From assembly GCA_948567375.1 (NCBI GenBank), contig OX419758.1:5027001-5091000 (forward strand): a stretch of 64,000 bases of DNA. Direction: 5' to 3'. The position numbers and the translations under genes are program-made. This document shows positions 46,766 through 58,665 of this stretch, piece by piece. Every line of letters begins with the position of its first letter. The stretch's first letter is position 1. The notes below the pieces were generated by a model that searched no databases, was not told where the DNA came from, and worked only from the letters and a program-made list of their open reading frames with translations. This DNA comes from Lunularia cruciata. Taxonomy: Eukaryota > Streptophyta > Marchantiopsida > Lunulariales > Lunulariaceae.

Positions 46766-49479
46766 ATACTCTTAAGATGGCATCTAACCATACAAGAGCG
46801 TAGTTCAAATAAAAATGTTATGGGTTCTTTATGAGATCTGTAAATATTTTATTTATGGGTATTGAAAATAAAAGGTTCAAAAGTGAATCGTTTACATTTT
46901 TTATTTATGGATACAGGAAAGAAAAAATTGAAACATCTATATTAGGAGTTTCACTTCTGGAAATTACTGGAGGTGTATCGATCTGGTAAGCCTCTCATAA
47001 ATTTTTGGGCAGGTCGTCTAAACCAAATGAGGCTATTCAGGAATGGATTCATAACATTTTAGGGTTGGTATTTACTTATTTGTTGGTGCAAATTTCAACC
47101 TACATTTTATGTCGATATGGTCTATTGGACCTCCGTTAACCCATACAAATTTATCAGTCATGAAAATCATGACCCATTAACTTTTAAGTATTATGGAGGT
47201 TCTCCCATAAAATTCAAGTACCTCTTTCCACACCCTATAAGAATTTATGGGATGTTTCATAGATCTCCCATATATAAATTTACGTATGCCAAAAACCTTA
47301 AAGTGAAACCCTCTATTGTAGGGAAATCATAGAAATTATGGGCCATTTCATAATCCCTTGATTTTTTGATGGGTTAGAGACAACTGAGTGGTTACAAGTC
47401 TGATTAGATGATAATAGTAATGAGGATTTAATAACGCATATAATGAACTAGAGTTTTCTATGTGTCATAACATCATGACATAATGAAAAAATCTATGACA
47501 AACATTCTCATTGAGGAGGCATCACTAATATTTGAATTCCCTTTTGTATGCTTTCTCAAAGGACAAGGATCTCTAGAAATCTACTTCATGGTTTTGTGAA
47601 ATACAAGGATCTCTAGGTTATGTGTTTTGGTAGTTATGTATATTTCTTTCAAATCCAAAATTGAAATCTAATTCCCTTGTAAAAATGTGTTCACTAAAAT
47701 TGAAGATGAGTACAAAAATTAAACATGATCATGGAAAGATGGAAAGTGTTATGTAAATCTCTGACATGCAATGCATTGACTCTTTAAGAGAAATTTTGTA
47801 ATTTTGAGTCACTATGCAAACTTTGAGATTTCTTGAAATTTTAGATTTGTGGAAGGATAAGGAACTTTCACTACCAAGATGAGGAAGATGTTCATCCTAA
47901 AGATGAGATCAAAGTAGTTTCTCCTTCATTGTTTCCTTATTCATTATTCAATTTTGTTGGATTTGAAATTCTTTTGGAATATGTATTAAAGGAAAAGGAG
48001 ACTTGATGGATCTCAAAGAATTAATAGTGACTAAATAGAAGGGAGGAAAAGAGTTTTAGAATGATCTTCTCTTATTATGCATAGACTTTTGATTATTTAA
48101 ATAACTAAAACATTTCAAACATATTCATGGAGGTAGTACTAAAAAACCTATACAAAAGCATACAATTTTCAACCACATAGCCAATTATCTAATGAATTTT
48201 GGAAAGGGATTCATGAGTCTATGAATGGCAAGAAATTCAAGGAAATTTAGTTTTGGGCCGGGCCAAGATGATGAAATGGGAGAAATCCATGAGGACAAAG
48301 AACAAATGATTGGAAAAGATTCTCCTCTCTCATTTGCAATCACATTTCTTGGTAGTGTTCCTAGTACCCAAGACCCATATGTTCTATTTTTGCAAGGTGT
48401 AGAAGAATACACTTAAGGGATAAATTTTCTTGAAGAGTAGAGTAGATCTTACTTATTTGTCACACCATGTAGATTTGCAAATTCACACCATGATGCAGAT
48501 TCACACCATCAAAATATATTGCAAATCGCTAGGGCATTTGGAGTATGTTCCGCTATCACAAGTGTATTCTTAATCTGAATATATTCCTACATCATATTTT
48601 TCTCATGAGATTCCTTTTGCACAAGCCATACCATTAGGAAAGGAATTGAAATGGGCTAAAGCTCCACCAACAAAAGAAGAAACTGCAAACCAATACAAAG
48701 AAGAGCATGACAAAGAGGAAGAATAGGAACCTGAATCTAGGAAAATGAAAAGGATTGCACATAGGAAGATGACACCTTTATTTACCATTGCAACATGTTT
48801 GCAAGATCTTTCCAATCATACAAAAATGAGTCCTTGGAATCCAAGGAAAGATACAGATTGGCCAAAATTGAAGCACAAAAAATGGCAAAGATAGAGCAAA
48901 TTTGAGTGAAAGCTGAAGTGGAAAAAGGTTTAGGTACAAGAAGATGAGATCAAAGGTAAAGAGACTCTATATAAAAGTGAGGGAATCAGAAAATTAGAAG
49001 CATACTAAATCAAAATGCTTCCACTCAATGATCTTGGAGTTAACTAGGTCCTAAAAGACATAAGATGAAATAAAATTATGATGAGTATGCTTAGTGAGAG
49101 ACTCTCAAGCTCCCAAAGCTCTAGGATTGGGAGTAAAAATTGCAACATTGATCCAAAACTTGCAATATCTGATTACCCTAGCAATTTGAATAGTGACTTC
49201 AATTTACTCTAATTTCATAAATAGACTTTGGATTCAGCTCCAATTGATTGGAGTTTGTAACTCAAGCAAATGATTATATATAAAGTTTGTTCATAAATTT
49301 TTTTTAGGAAGGTGAATATATAAATGTTGTTGCCTCTAAAATTTTATGGACTCTCAATTCACTTGATTTCAATTTGTAATCAATGAGAAGGAGTATATAT
49401 TAAGATGTTTTACTTCAATTGATATCAATTTGTAACCAATGAGAAGGAGTATATAAAAAAAAATTTCACTTGCACTTTT

Positions 49480-49715
49480 GTTCCTCGAACTTGGAAAATT
49501 CTTGTAGCACACTTTGTTTTGAGAAATGTATATGGCTCTTTTTGCTCAAGGTTCAAGAGAGGGAATTTGGAAAATTCTAATAGTGCTCTTTGTTTTTAGA
49601 AATGTATGTGGCTCTTATTTCTCAAGGTTCAAGAGATGGAATTTTGCAAATTCTAGAAACCACTCTTTGTTTTACAAAATGGTTCGTATTAGCTCAAGGT
49701 TTCAAGAGAGGGATC
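49480..49715 (+). repeat. Tandem repeat, about 77-bp unit, three copies
   Basis: Units begin at GAAATGTATATGGCTC (49522), GAAATGTATGTGGCTC (49599) and a diverged third (49677); each contains CTCAAGGTTCAAGAGA and TTTGCAAATTCTAG/TTGGAAAATTCTAA. A shorter duplication just upstream (TTGTAATCAATGAGAAGGAG at 49373, TTGTAACCAATGAGAAGGAG at 49430) suggests the region is prone to local duplication. Confidence 0.75.
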
Positions 49716-50959
49716 ACTTTGAAAGCAAGGCTTTGAGAGGATTGGTTATCAAGGTAAGGATTTAGGAGGGAGATTGCTTGACGCAAGACAAGGTTTGGGA
49801 TTGTTTGTGGTTTTGATCAAAGGATGGAGGGTTGTTTGGGGTTTCACTTAGAAGAGTGAAATGGGAGAGGTTTTAGGAAAGGAACTTTGAACTGCACACT
49901 TTAAGATGAACAATACTTATAAAATTCACACTTTAGGAGAAATACTTATATGTGTACACTTTCACTATAACTAAAAACTTAGGCACACTTTTGAATAATT
50001 TGGAACATACTTATATGGACACATTTTCACGCACTTTGGGTGGAACACTTATATAATTTGAGCACATTTTTATACTTTAAGAGACTTCTTATGAAACTTG
50101 ATGAAGAATGTATACATAATTTATACATGAATGGATCAACCAAAATTTTTATATACAATGGATCAAATTGCATATATATAAAAAGTTCAATTTGAATAAT
50201 GTATACAATTTTTTTTACTTAAGTGTAGAATGTAAGGGTAAATGCAATCCAAATTCAAAAAGTATGCTCAATTGATGCTCAAATGTAGATATAAAAATGA
50301 TATGTATATGTACATAAAATAATTTAACATCATGTGGTAGAGGCTGGGTGATTGGTATACTCCATCATGATATCCTTTTGAATTAGTATCTAGTGAGAGT
50401 GTGGTACATACATTTTTATTTTTGTGAGTTTTTAGAGAAGAAGTGAATTGTTGAAGCCAAAAGGAAGAAAGACGAGAAGAATTGTGGGTTTGGATCCAAA
50501 CTGAGGAAGTAAAATTCATGGTAGAGGAAAAAAAGACTCAGATTGGATTGAAAGTGCAATAGACCTAAAATAAGGTTACTTTGCATTAAAATGATCAACT
50601 TGATCCAAAAACACCTTACCAACTTTAGCTCGGGCCGTACCAACCAATAAGGTATAATCAGTGAAATGGCTACTTTGTGTTAGGATAAATTTGAGAGTGA
50701 CAAGAGTAAGTCATGCAAAACATGTGAGTTTTGATTAAGGCTTGATTGAAGAAAGACTACAAATTGGAGAAATATAAAATTGAGACTTAGCAAGGGAAAT
50801 TTTCAATGCTAAAGCAATATCATTTTCCTTTGAAGAATTGTCTTCAAGGAATTAGAATCATGAGCCAAGTCCCGGGGTTAATTTGTGAGAAATCAGGAGT
50901 TAGTGAACACACTATGCCAATGAAGGGCAACAAATTCTGGACTGCAATGAATTGCAGTC

Positions 50960-53000
50960 AAGAATCCTGCAATGTTGAGGTTAGATATGCTAGCTAGGAT
51001 CAAAGTCTTGAGCCAACTAAGGATCATGTTTCTGGCCTGGAACTGGAACTTGAGTTTTCTAGAGTTCATGGTAGAAATTACTAGTAGTAATTGTATAGAT
51101 GGTCCTAAGGTGGAAGAGAAGAGAGGAAATATGACTCGATGGATTGAGTCAGATTGAAGACTTGTGTTGGTAAGATATGCAAGCAAGTAGACAAGATCAT
51201 ATTTCTGATTGGGTTGAAGAGTACCTTCAATGCAACTTGAATGAAGAACGTGTATAAGATAGAAACCTATAGAGACCCAATGAAGCAAAGTATCATTAGG
51301 GCTCTGATGGCCATGTTGAAGCCAAAGTGAACCACCTATGTTATGAAGCATTAGGCGGTTTTCTTTCACCTCATGTTTGCAGGAGAGAAGGTGAATTGGG
51401 TAAGGTGCTTCTACCACAAAACAAGACAAATGATTCCTTTGGGTTTCCTACCCCATTACTTTCTACCTCTTGCAACACATCTTTACTTGAGTTTGAACTT
51501 GCTTAGTTTTAAGGAGAGAAAGAAGATGGTTTCATATTTCCATCCAAATTTTTGTTGAGATGCAAATGATAAAGAACAATGTTATATGGCAAAAATCAAA
51601 GAAGGAGATGAGTACTTTGCCAAAATTGGATATGAGAAGATGGTGATAATTTCCATCCCAAAGTCAAGGAAGAGTAGACCCAAGGAATATGGTATACTAG
51701 GTGAAGAGAAGGACAACTAGGAGATTGACCTTGAGACATGAGATAATGGTGGTCAATTTATCATTGGAGTTGAGTCGGAGGCAGAAGTAGAGTCCAACAT
51801 GGGGACTTTGAGGAAGAAAAACTCACTTTGAAGAGTAAGGAGTCAAGCAATGAAAGTTAAGGGAAGCTTGAAGTTCAATATTCAGCCAAAGAAATGGCTG
51901 AGGAGGAGGATTAGGAGTTCCATGTGGAAATTGAGCATATGGAAGGAGGCGATACCCTTACTTAAAATTACCCAAAGATGACATTCTAGAAGAGAGAGTG
52001 GAAGAACCAAGTGTGGTGTTCTAGAATGAAGTAAGATTGAGAAGGAGTTTGCAATCTGCTAGTGCAGGGCAGAGTTGAGCAAAAGATGACGAAGGAAACT
52101 CAAAAGAAGTTGGCCTAAAGATAAGGAGATTGAGAATTTGGGTTAAGACACCATTGAATGTATTATTTATGGAAGTTGGCAACAAAGATGCATTCCAAGA
52201 CATAAACTACCCATCAAGTGTAGTTTATCCCTTACTAGTGCATTTGCAGGAGAAGATGAAGGAGATGAAGAAAGATCATCCAAAGGTGAGGGATGAGCTT
52301 CAGGTGGTGAAGAAGTTGAGTAATGAAGTCCTTCAATTGAAGGAGCAATTGACCAATGTGAGGAGGAAGCCAAAGTCCTTTAGGTGGATGTGGTGATTTG
52401 CTCATAGAGTGTAAAAGACTTGCATGAGAGTTTCTAAAAGTGTGGAGATTTCTTGGAATGCCAAAAGGAAGAGTTGAAGGAGCAAAAGGTAATGTTCAAG
52501 AAATTGAAGGAAGAATTCAATGATGCTCAACTCAAAGTGATGCATTCTAAGAAAAGAGCACTAATAAATGAACGTGCAAGGGAGTAGTTGAGGTCAGTTG
52601 CAGCAGAGAAAGATCAGGCCTTGCAAAATGAGAACTAGCAAGTTGAGGTCGTGAAGAAGAGAGGTTGTGGGATATAGTCAAGAGCTAAAAAGCTCAAGTT
52701 GTGCCCTTGGCTGAAGAGCGAAAGAAGATAGAGAGGAAGCATGTTGAGGAGTTGAGGATGCTTTAGAAGAAGTTGAAGGAGTAGATGACTCAAGGCAAGT
52801 CAACCTCATAGAAGGAGTTGGGATCAATGGAGGAGATTGTCATCAAATTGAAGGCAATATTCAGCACTGGAGCTAGAGTGTAATGAGAGGAATCATACTT
52901 GCATGAGTTGAAATTGTTGGTGTAGTAGAATTGGAAGCATTAGGTGAAGGGCATCAAATTGAATCATTTGTTGATTCATCTTAGAGATAGAGTAAATAGA
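50960..53000 (+). pseudogene. Family C LTR-internal ORF, decayed plus-strand copy
   Basis: Successive frames match the ORF of the 57.9-61.6 kb copy: MLRLDMLARIKVLSQL (50972), LEFMVEITSSNCIDGPKVEE, ALMAMLKP and TTYVMKH then AVFFHLMFAGEKVNW (51300-51405), PHYFLPLATHLYLSLNLLSF and VSYFHPNF (51450-51555), then coiled-coil sequence including VVYPLLVHLQEKMKEMKKDH (52220). Many stops and shifts separate these blocks. The blocks keep the same order and spacing as in the other copy. I recognise no known domain. Confidence 0.7.
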
Positions 53001-54080
53001 AAATGATGAAGTAGGAGATAATGTTTGTCTCAAATTAGATTTGGTAAGATCAGACTTAGATAAACTTGGTCATAGACTAAATGAAACTGTAGTAAATTGA
53101 CCCAAAGTAGTCAAAGGCTGGAGTGCAGTGACTTTGGGTGAGTAACCCAAGTCCACTAAAGAAGTTAGAGTAGAGAAGGAGAAAGTAATTAGTATACCAA
53201 TGACTTCAGTCTCAGTCCAGACCAAAGAAGTGTTGGATGTAGAAGAGGATGTAGAAGTAGTAGATGAACTCAAACTATAGGAGGTGCTTGTAGAGGATTT
53301 GGGTGTAGAAGCTAGAGTCAAGGTAGTACTCAGATTGGATTAGTAAGTAACAATTTTCAGATTTGAAGTGGTGCAAATGTAGATAGAATGATTCAAATCT
53401 AAGGATCAATAGAAAGTGGTTGAAGTGGTTTAGATAGTTTTGATAATTGTTGAGTGCTTTGCCTATATAAAGTAGTCATTCATAGTGTATTATATTTAGT
53501 ACTGATTTTAAGTTGAGTAAAGCAAAGAGCTGAACTCAATGCTTGTCATTTTAGCTTAAGTCCAAGTACAATCCTACATGTGTGTTTATGAGTGTATGTA
53601 GAAGGTTGGATTGCAATCAGAGTGTGTTAGATTTTAGATTTTGCAGCTTTGGTGTTCATTCTATGTTTTTGATCTTGAGTGGATGGCAGTCGGACCCAAT
53701 GCCTTCATGGATCTATGAAGAACTATAGTGTTGTTAGTATCTATAAGTTGTGATTGCAGGCACTAGGCTGATGCAAAGTCATTTTGATTGAGGAAGTTGT
53801 ACCTTTAGTGGAGGGCTGGAATGCAATTCTAAGGCAAAGTCACTTTGTGGTGAAGTAGCCTTCTTCAAAGCAATTACATCATCACAATCAACATCAATTT
53901 GGAGAGGATCTGAAAAATTGTGATTTTGGGTAACTTTTAATTGTGACAAGAGTTGTTGTTGAGCACTTGTTACTCTTTTCTAGGTGTGGTTTCTAACCAA
54001 GAGGCTAAAGAAAAAATCAAGAAGAACTACATTGTCACATTTTACTTTGTATTTGACAATTCTTGACCATTATCTCTATG

Positions 54081-54170
54081 AGAATGAACAATTACTCGTT
54101 AATTACTTTGGGAATGAACAATTACTCAATAATTACTTTGGGAATGAACAATTACTCATTGATTATTGCA
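54081..54170 (+). repeat. Three tandem 30-bp units near the LTR end
   Basis: GAATGAACAATTACTC recurs at 54082, 54112 and 54142, each in a 30-bp unit (GAATGAACAATTACTCxxTAATTACTTTGG). The equivalent place in the solo LTR (about 57900-57935) holds a single unit, so the array expanded in this copy only. It reads NEQLLxNYFG if translated. Confidence 0.85.
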
Positions 54171-54204
54171 AAAGTGATATTTGCTAGGTTGTCACATGAT
54201 TTTT

Positions 54205-54217
54205 TGGCGCCGCTGCC
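54205..54217 (+). other. Primer-binding site, tRNA-Asp type
   Basis: TGGCGCCGCTGCC lies 8 nt after the LTR end and differs by one base from TGGCGCCGTTGCC, the primer-binding site complementary to the 3' end of tRNA-Asp that is used by Athila/Tat-type plant gypsy elements. It proves that the 3.8-kb unit to its left is an LTR. Confidence 0.85.
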
Positions 54218-54239
54218 AAGGAGTAGTCCTGAGTCAAAA

Positions 54240-54450
54240 GGACAAGAAGAAGAAAGACTACCCATCTATTATGCCAACCAACAACTTTTAGTTGCAGAGA
54301 AGAATTAGTACTACTATTGAAAGAGAAACACTTGGAACGGTGTATGCTTGCAAGAATTTTTGCCACTTGTTGAGATAAAAATTGTTGGGATACAACTTTG
54401 TAGTCCATGTGGACCATTATAAATTACAATATTTGGCAAAAAGGTGGATT
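54240..54450 (+). pseudogene. RNase H remnant directly behind the primer-binding site
   Basis: Plus-strand frames give PIYYANQQLLVAEKN, TERETLGTVYACKKF and GYNFVVHVDHYKLQYLAKKV, the RNase H core of a gypsy pol gene (compare TEREALAVVYALKKFRHYLL). Since gag, protease and RT should lie between PBS and RNase H, a large internal deletion removed them. The rest of pol is not found to the right. Confidence 0.75.
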
Positions 54451-54459
54451 TTTCCTATG

Positions 54460-55140
54460 AGCTGGCCTGTCTCTCACTCAAGATGAACCTCTTATGGCTA
54501 TTATGGTAGTGCACCATGGACTAAGAAGGCAAGGAAACTCAACTCTATCATACTCCTCCAAGGCTAACACTCCAAGACTCAAGACATTGCTCACTAGAGA
54601 GCTTAATGAAAGGGAGATAGTTGCAATGAAAGGATGATGAGTACTCCTTCACCCCTTGTTTATATACTTGTGAAATAGTTACGCACCAAAGTTACTAATT
54701 ACTAGAGTAACTCAAGTTACTAGGCTAAAAGTCAAGTAAAGTCAAAAAGTATAAAGGAATATCCATCCACATGAGCATATTCCATTGAGCATGTGATCTT
54801 ATCTTGACCCAACCACTAAGTCAAGGATTCCTTCACATGGGCTATCCTTGGACTATAGAAGAATCCAAATCAAAAAGGCTTGCGGGCCCCAACGTTCTAA
54901 ACTCTTTCTTCAAAGCCAAACACCTAGGAATAATACCAAGTTAACACACTAGAATCCAAAATAGTAATGCTCATCTTTTCCATTTCCTCTAAAGTAAGGT
55001 CCCCTCTATCTTAGATATGACTAACTTTAGCTAATCATGACTAATGTAGAACCATCCTTTATCTATATATAAATAATATCTCTCAAGTACTTATAATACC
55101 AAGCTAAATATCACAATACCACACTTATGCACAAATGTAA
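54460..55140 (-). mobile_element. Probable 3' LTR of family D gypsy element
   Basis: This stretch follows the integrase end of the minus-strand element in the right place for its 3' LTR. On the minus strand it contains a TATA-like GTATATAAACA (about 54662-54652) with an upstream AT-rich U3. I could not fix exact TG/CA ends, and no second copy is in the window, so the call rests on position and promoter-like content. Confidence 0.45.
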
Positions 55141-55149
55141 CAATCGGAC

Positions 55150-57865
55150 TAAGTTTTCACTTTATCCTCAAAATGAAGGTCTCTCTACCTTCTATGATAC
55201 ATCTTCAACTTATCATGGTTAATCCTATTAAAGTATCTTCCTCCAAAATCCTTGAGATCATAGGTGTAATTTCCCCACACCTTCTCCACTATGAAAGGTC
55301 CAAACTACTTAGGCAAAAACTTCTTTTGTACTCTCTTGAATCAAAAAGAATCAAACAAAATTACCCAATCACCTTCTTTGAAAGGTTCCACCTTCTTCTT
55401 GCCTTGCCTCTTGTCATAGCTCTCCTTTTGTTTCTTTTGGGCTTGCTCCACTTGAACCATAGCAACTGCTCTTGCCTCTTTCAAATTCATGAGTTGTTCC
55501 TTCCTTGACTTCTCTGCATCATCTCCTTGTGCTTTCTTCAATCTCTTATGAATGCTTTGGAAGGTAGGAAGATCAAGTGAATAGGTAGGGCAGACTCAAT
55601 ACCATGAAATGGAGAATATCCGTTGGAAGTATTCATGGTTGTCCTATACTCCCACAAAACTGCATGAATCCTCTTGTTCCAATGATGTTTAGCCCCCTCT
55701 ATTTTTGCATCTTTGGCCACCATCATGCACAAGGTCTGATTGGTTCTCTTTGCCAAGCCATTGGAATTTGGCTTATAGGATGTAGTTACTTTGTGTGATA
55801 GAGAAATGTCATAGCATAGCTGTAGTGATGCTTCCTGTAAACTCTCCTCCTCTATCAAAAACCAACTCCAACGGGCATCCAAACCTAGTGATAATGCATT
55901 CATAAAGAAATCTACCAACTTCATCTTCATTCTTGTCCCTCAATGGTCTAGCCTCAACTCACTTGGTAAGGTAATCAATAACTACCACAATGTACCAATT
56001 GTTCCTTGAGGTTCTATTGAGAGGACCTACAAAATCAATTCCCCACTTCTCAAAAGGTCCTAGCAATGGTATTGATCTAAGTGGTGGAGTGGATATAGAC
56101 TTTCTAGAAAAAGCTTGACAAACATGACAAGTTTTGCAATAATCAAGACAATCCTTGAAAGTCCCTCTCCAATGGTAATCTGCATCAAGAATTTTGAAAG
56201 CAGCCACCTTTCTTGCAAAGTGTTCTCCACATACTAAACCTTCATGAAACTCCATTATGAGTTGGATAGACTCTTCCTTACCCATTGCTCTTCAAAGTAG
56301 ACCATCTACTCCTTGGTGAAAAAGAATATCATCCACCATTGTGTAAGGTCTAGATCTTGCTGCAAGGGCCTTCCTCTCCCTAGCATGTGTTCTTCTAGAT
56401 AGTTACCTCTTGTCACAAAATCCACAATCTCCTTGTACTCCATTGGAACCTCTTGATTGATTGAGATTGTCATGAGCTCCTCATCTGGGAAGGAATCATC
56501 CACTAGTTCATCTCTATCATGATCATAGGCCCTAGATAACAAATCTGCATTTGCATGTTTCTTCCTTGGCCTATCCTCAATGGTATAGTCATACTCAGAC
56601 AAGAGTATCATCCACCTTGCTAGTCTCCCTTCCACATTAGGCTTGTTGAAGATGTACTTCAAAGCCTTGTGATCTATGACAACGGTGGCTTCTCTCCAAT
56701 CAAGTAGTGTCTCAACTTCTTGAGACCGAAGATCACTGCCAACCCTTCTCTTCTCCGTGACAAAGTAGTTCTTCTCTGTTAAAACCATCTGCATACTAGC
56801 ATAAGCTATTGGATGATCATGCCCATCTTGGTCTAATTGACTAAGAGAGCATCCTATAGCTACATTAGAAGCATTAGTGTAGAGGATTAAAGGCTTACTC
56901 CAATCAGGTTTAGCAAGAATTGAAGCTACAACAAGGGATTTCTTGAGCTCCTCAAAAGCTTTGAGAGCCTCCTTGTCTTCTAGAATCACCATGTAATCTA
57001 CACCCTTCTTCATATAGATGGTCAATTCATAAGCCATGTTAGAAAATGAGAAGATGAACCTCCTATAGTACCCAAAAATTCCCCAAGAATTGGCATAACT
57101 TTATCAAGCTTGAAGGGAATAGAAGGTCTAAGATTTTCCTCACCTTCTCAAGATCAATTGCTATTCCATCCTTGGAGATGATGTGCCCCAAAACTGGACC
57201 TTCTTCACATCAAAAAATGCACTTCTCTGGGGTCAGTGATGCATTTGCCTCATCCAAGCATTGCAAGACCTTGATTAGGTGCTCAAAGTGCTCCTCCTTG
57301 CTCCCATAGACACAAAATTCATCAATGAAGTCTCTCACAAATTTCCCAATGAAATGTTCAAATACCTTGTTCATGAACCGTTTGGAATGTGGCTGGAGCA
57401 TTGCAAAGCCCAAAAAGCATGACCTTGAAAATGTAAGTTCCCCAAGGTGTGGTGAATGTGGTGAGTTGTTGATACTCTGGTGCAATCTTGATTTGGTTAT
57501 ATCCACTATAACCATCTCCAAAACTATACCTCTCATGACCTGTAACCTCCTCCAAGATCTCATCAATGAATTGCAATGGGTAGTAGTCCTTCTTGCTTAC
57601 AGCATTGAGCTTCTTGTAATCCACACATACCCAAAGCTTGTCATTCTTTTTCTTCACAATGACAATTGGAGACACCCATTCTGAATTCTCCACCTCAAAG
57701 ATAAATCCGGCCTCCTTGAGTTTATCAATCTCCTCCTTCACCACCAAAGATATTGGTGGGCTAATGCAACATTGCTTTTGGCGGATTGGTCTTGCATGTG
57801 ACTCCACCTCTATCTTGTGCCCCTCCAAGGTGACTTCCTTCAAATCCTTGTAACTAAAAGCAAAC
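55150..57865 (-). pseudogene. Family D gypsy pol, second half: RT, RNase H, integrase
   Basis: On the minus strand from 57865: HVFAFSYKDLKEVTLEGHKI opening, RT with VCVDYKKLNAVSKKDYYPLQ (57640-57580) and YSFGDGYSGYNQIKIAPEYQ (57525), the catalytic box degenerate (FIDEFCVYG near 57320 where FMDDFSVYG is usual), RNase H with KPDWSKPLILYTNASNVAIG (56920) and ARWMILLSEYDYTIEDRPRK (56620), integrase finger HWRGTFKDCLDYCKTCHVCQ (56180-56120), core PFEKWGIDFVGPLNRTSRNN (56060) and PNSNGLAKRTNQT (55770), and C-terminal GPFIVEKVWGNYTYDLKDFG (about 55290). It is the downstream part of the gag-protease at 61.6-63.7 kb, separated from it by the solo LTR at 57871-61642. Stops and shifts make it inactive. 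Confidence 0.9.
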
Positions 57866-57870
57866 ACATG
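57866..57870. repeat. 5-bp target duplication, left side of solo LTR
   Basis: ACATG (CATGT in element orientation) is repeated at 61643-61647. Five base pairs is the usual duplication for LTR retrotransposon integrases. Removing the insert rejoins the family D frame (FIHV/THVFAFSYKD). Confidence 0.9.
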
Positions 57871-58665
57871 TGTGACAACCCGGCAAATATCACTTTTGCG
57901 GTAATTGAGTAAGTAAAGTTTGTTCCCGTAGAGATACGATTCAGAATTGGTTGAATACAAAGTCAAACAGTAACATGTAGTTCTTCTTGGTTGCGTCTTT
58001 AATCTCTTAGGTAGAAACCACACCCAAAAGAGAGTAACAAGCACTGATTTGCAGTCTTGTCACAAATTAGCACTCCATAATCACAACTCCATCAAATCTT
58101 TCCAAACAATCTTGATTGTGATGATTTAGGCTCTCCCAAAAATGGCACTTCATTGCAAAACAACTTTGACTCAGAATTGTGTTCCACCCCTCCACTGAAG
58201 GCACAACTTCCTTGATCAAAATTGTTTCACATCAACTTCGCACTGCACTCACAAATGCAGAATACTACCAACACTACAATTCCTCTCAGATCTGTCAAGG
58301 CATTGCTCCGATTGCACTTCACTTAGGATCAAACACACAAAATGAAGATCACAGCTGTGGAATCCAACATCCAACAAGCACACTGACTTGCACTTTGAAT
58401 TTCTCCAAACACTCACAAACACAATTTACAAAGTTGATATTCGGAATCAAGCTCAAGCGACGAGCACTACTTCACAGCACTTTGTTTTATCTATTCTCAG
58501 AAATAATGAGCATTGAACAACATGATACTACAAATGCCACTCTTAAATAGTGAATCAATTGAAAATTCTAACAACTATACCGTTCTACAACAACTCTTCT
58601 AACCTGCAGATCCGAAATGACAATACACCTCTTCATATCTACCTCTTCAAATCTCAAATTTATTA

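Larger units (their letters stand above)
46056..50399. other. AT-rich region without recognised genes
   Basis: Only fragments of interest: the diverged repeat at 46600-46765, an open run at 48225-48416 (GPGQDDEMGEIHEDKEQMIG) and another near 48600-48800 (PLGKELKWAKAPPTKEETAN) that read like old coding sequence of unknown type, and tandem repeats around 49.3-49.7 kb. Otherwise no signal. Confidence 0.4.
50400..54196 (+). mobile_element. Family C long LTR (about 3.8 kb), plus strand
   Basis: The left end TGTGGTACATACATTTTT (50400) matches the terminus TGTGGTGCCCACATTTTT of the solo LTR at 61642, and the right end GGTTGTCACA (54196) matches the other terminus of that solo LTR. The two LTRs are almost the same length (3797 and 3772 bp). 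A tRNA-Asp-type primer-binding site follows at 54205, which establishes this as a 5' LTR. Inside are decayed remains of the family C coiled-coil ORF (50.95-53.3 kb) and, near the right end, the stretch VWFLTKRLKKKSRRTT shared with the solo LTR. LTRs of this length are unusual but known in Ty3/gypsy. Confidence 0.82.

Noticed and set aside
47117-47332. 71-codon plus-strand frame
   Set aside because: AT-rich chance frame with no related sequence and no motif.
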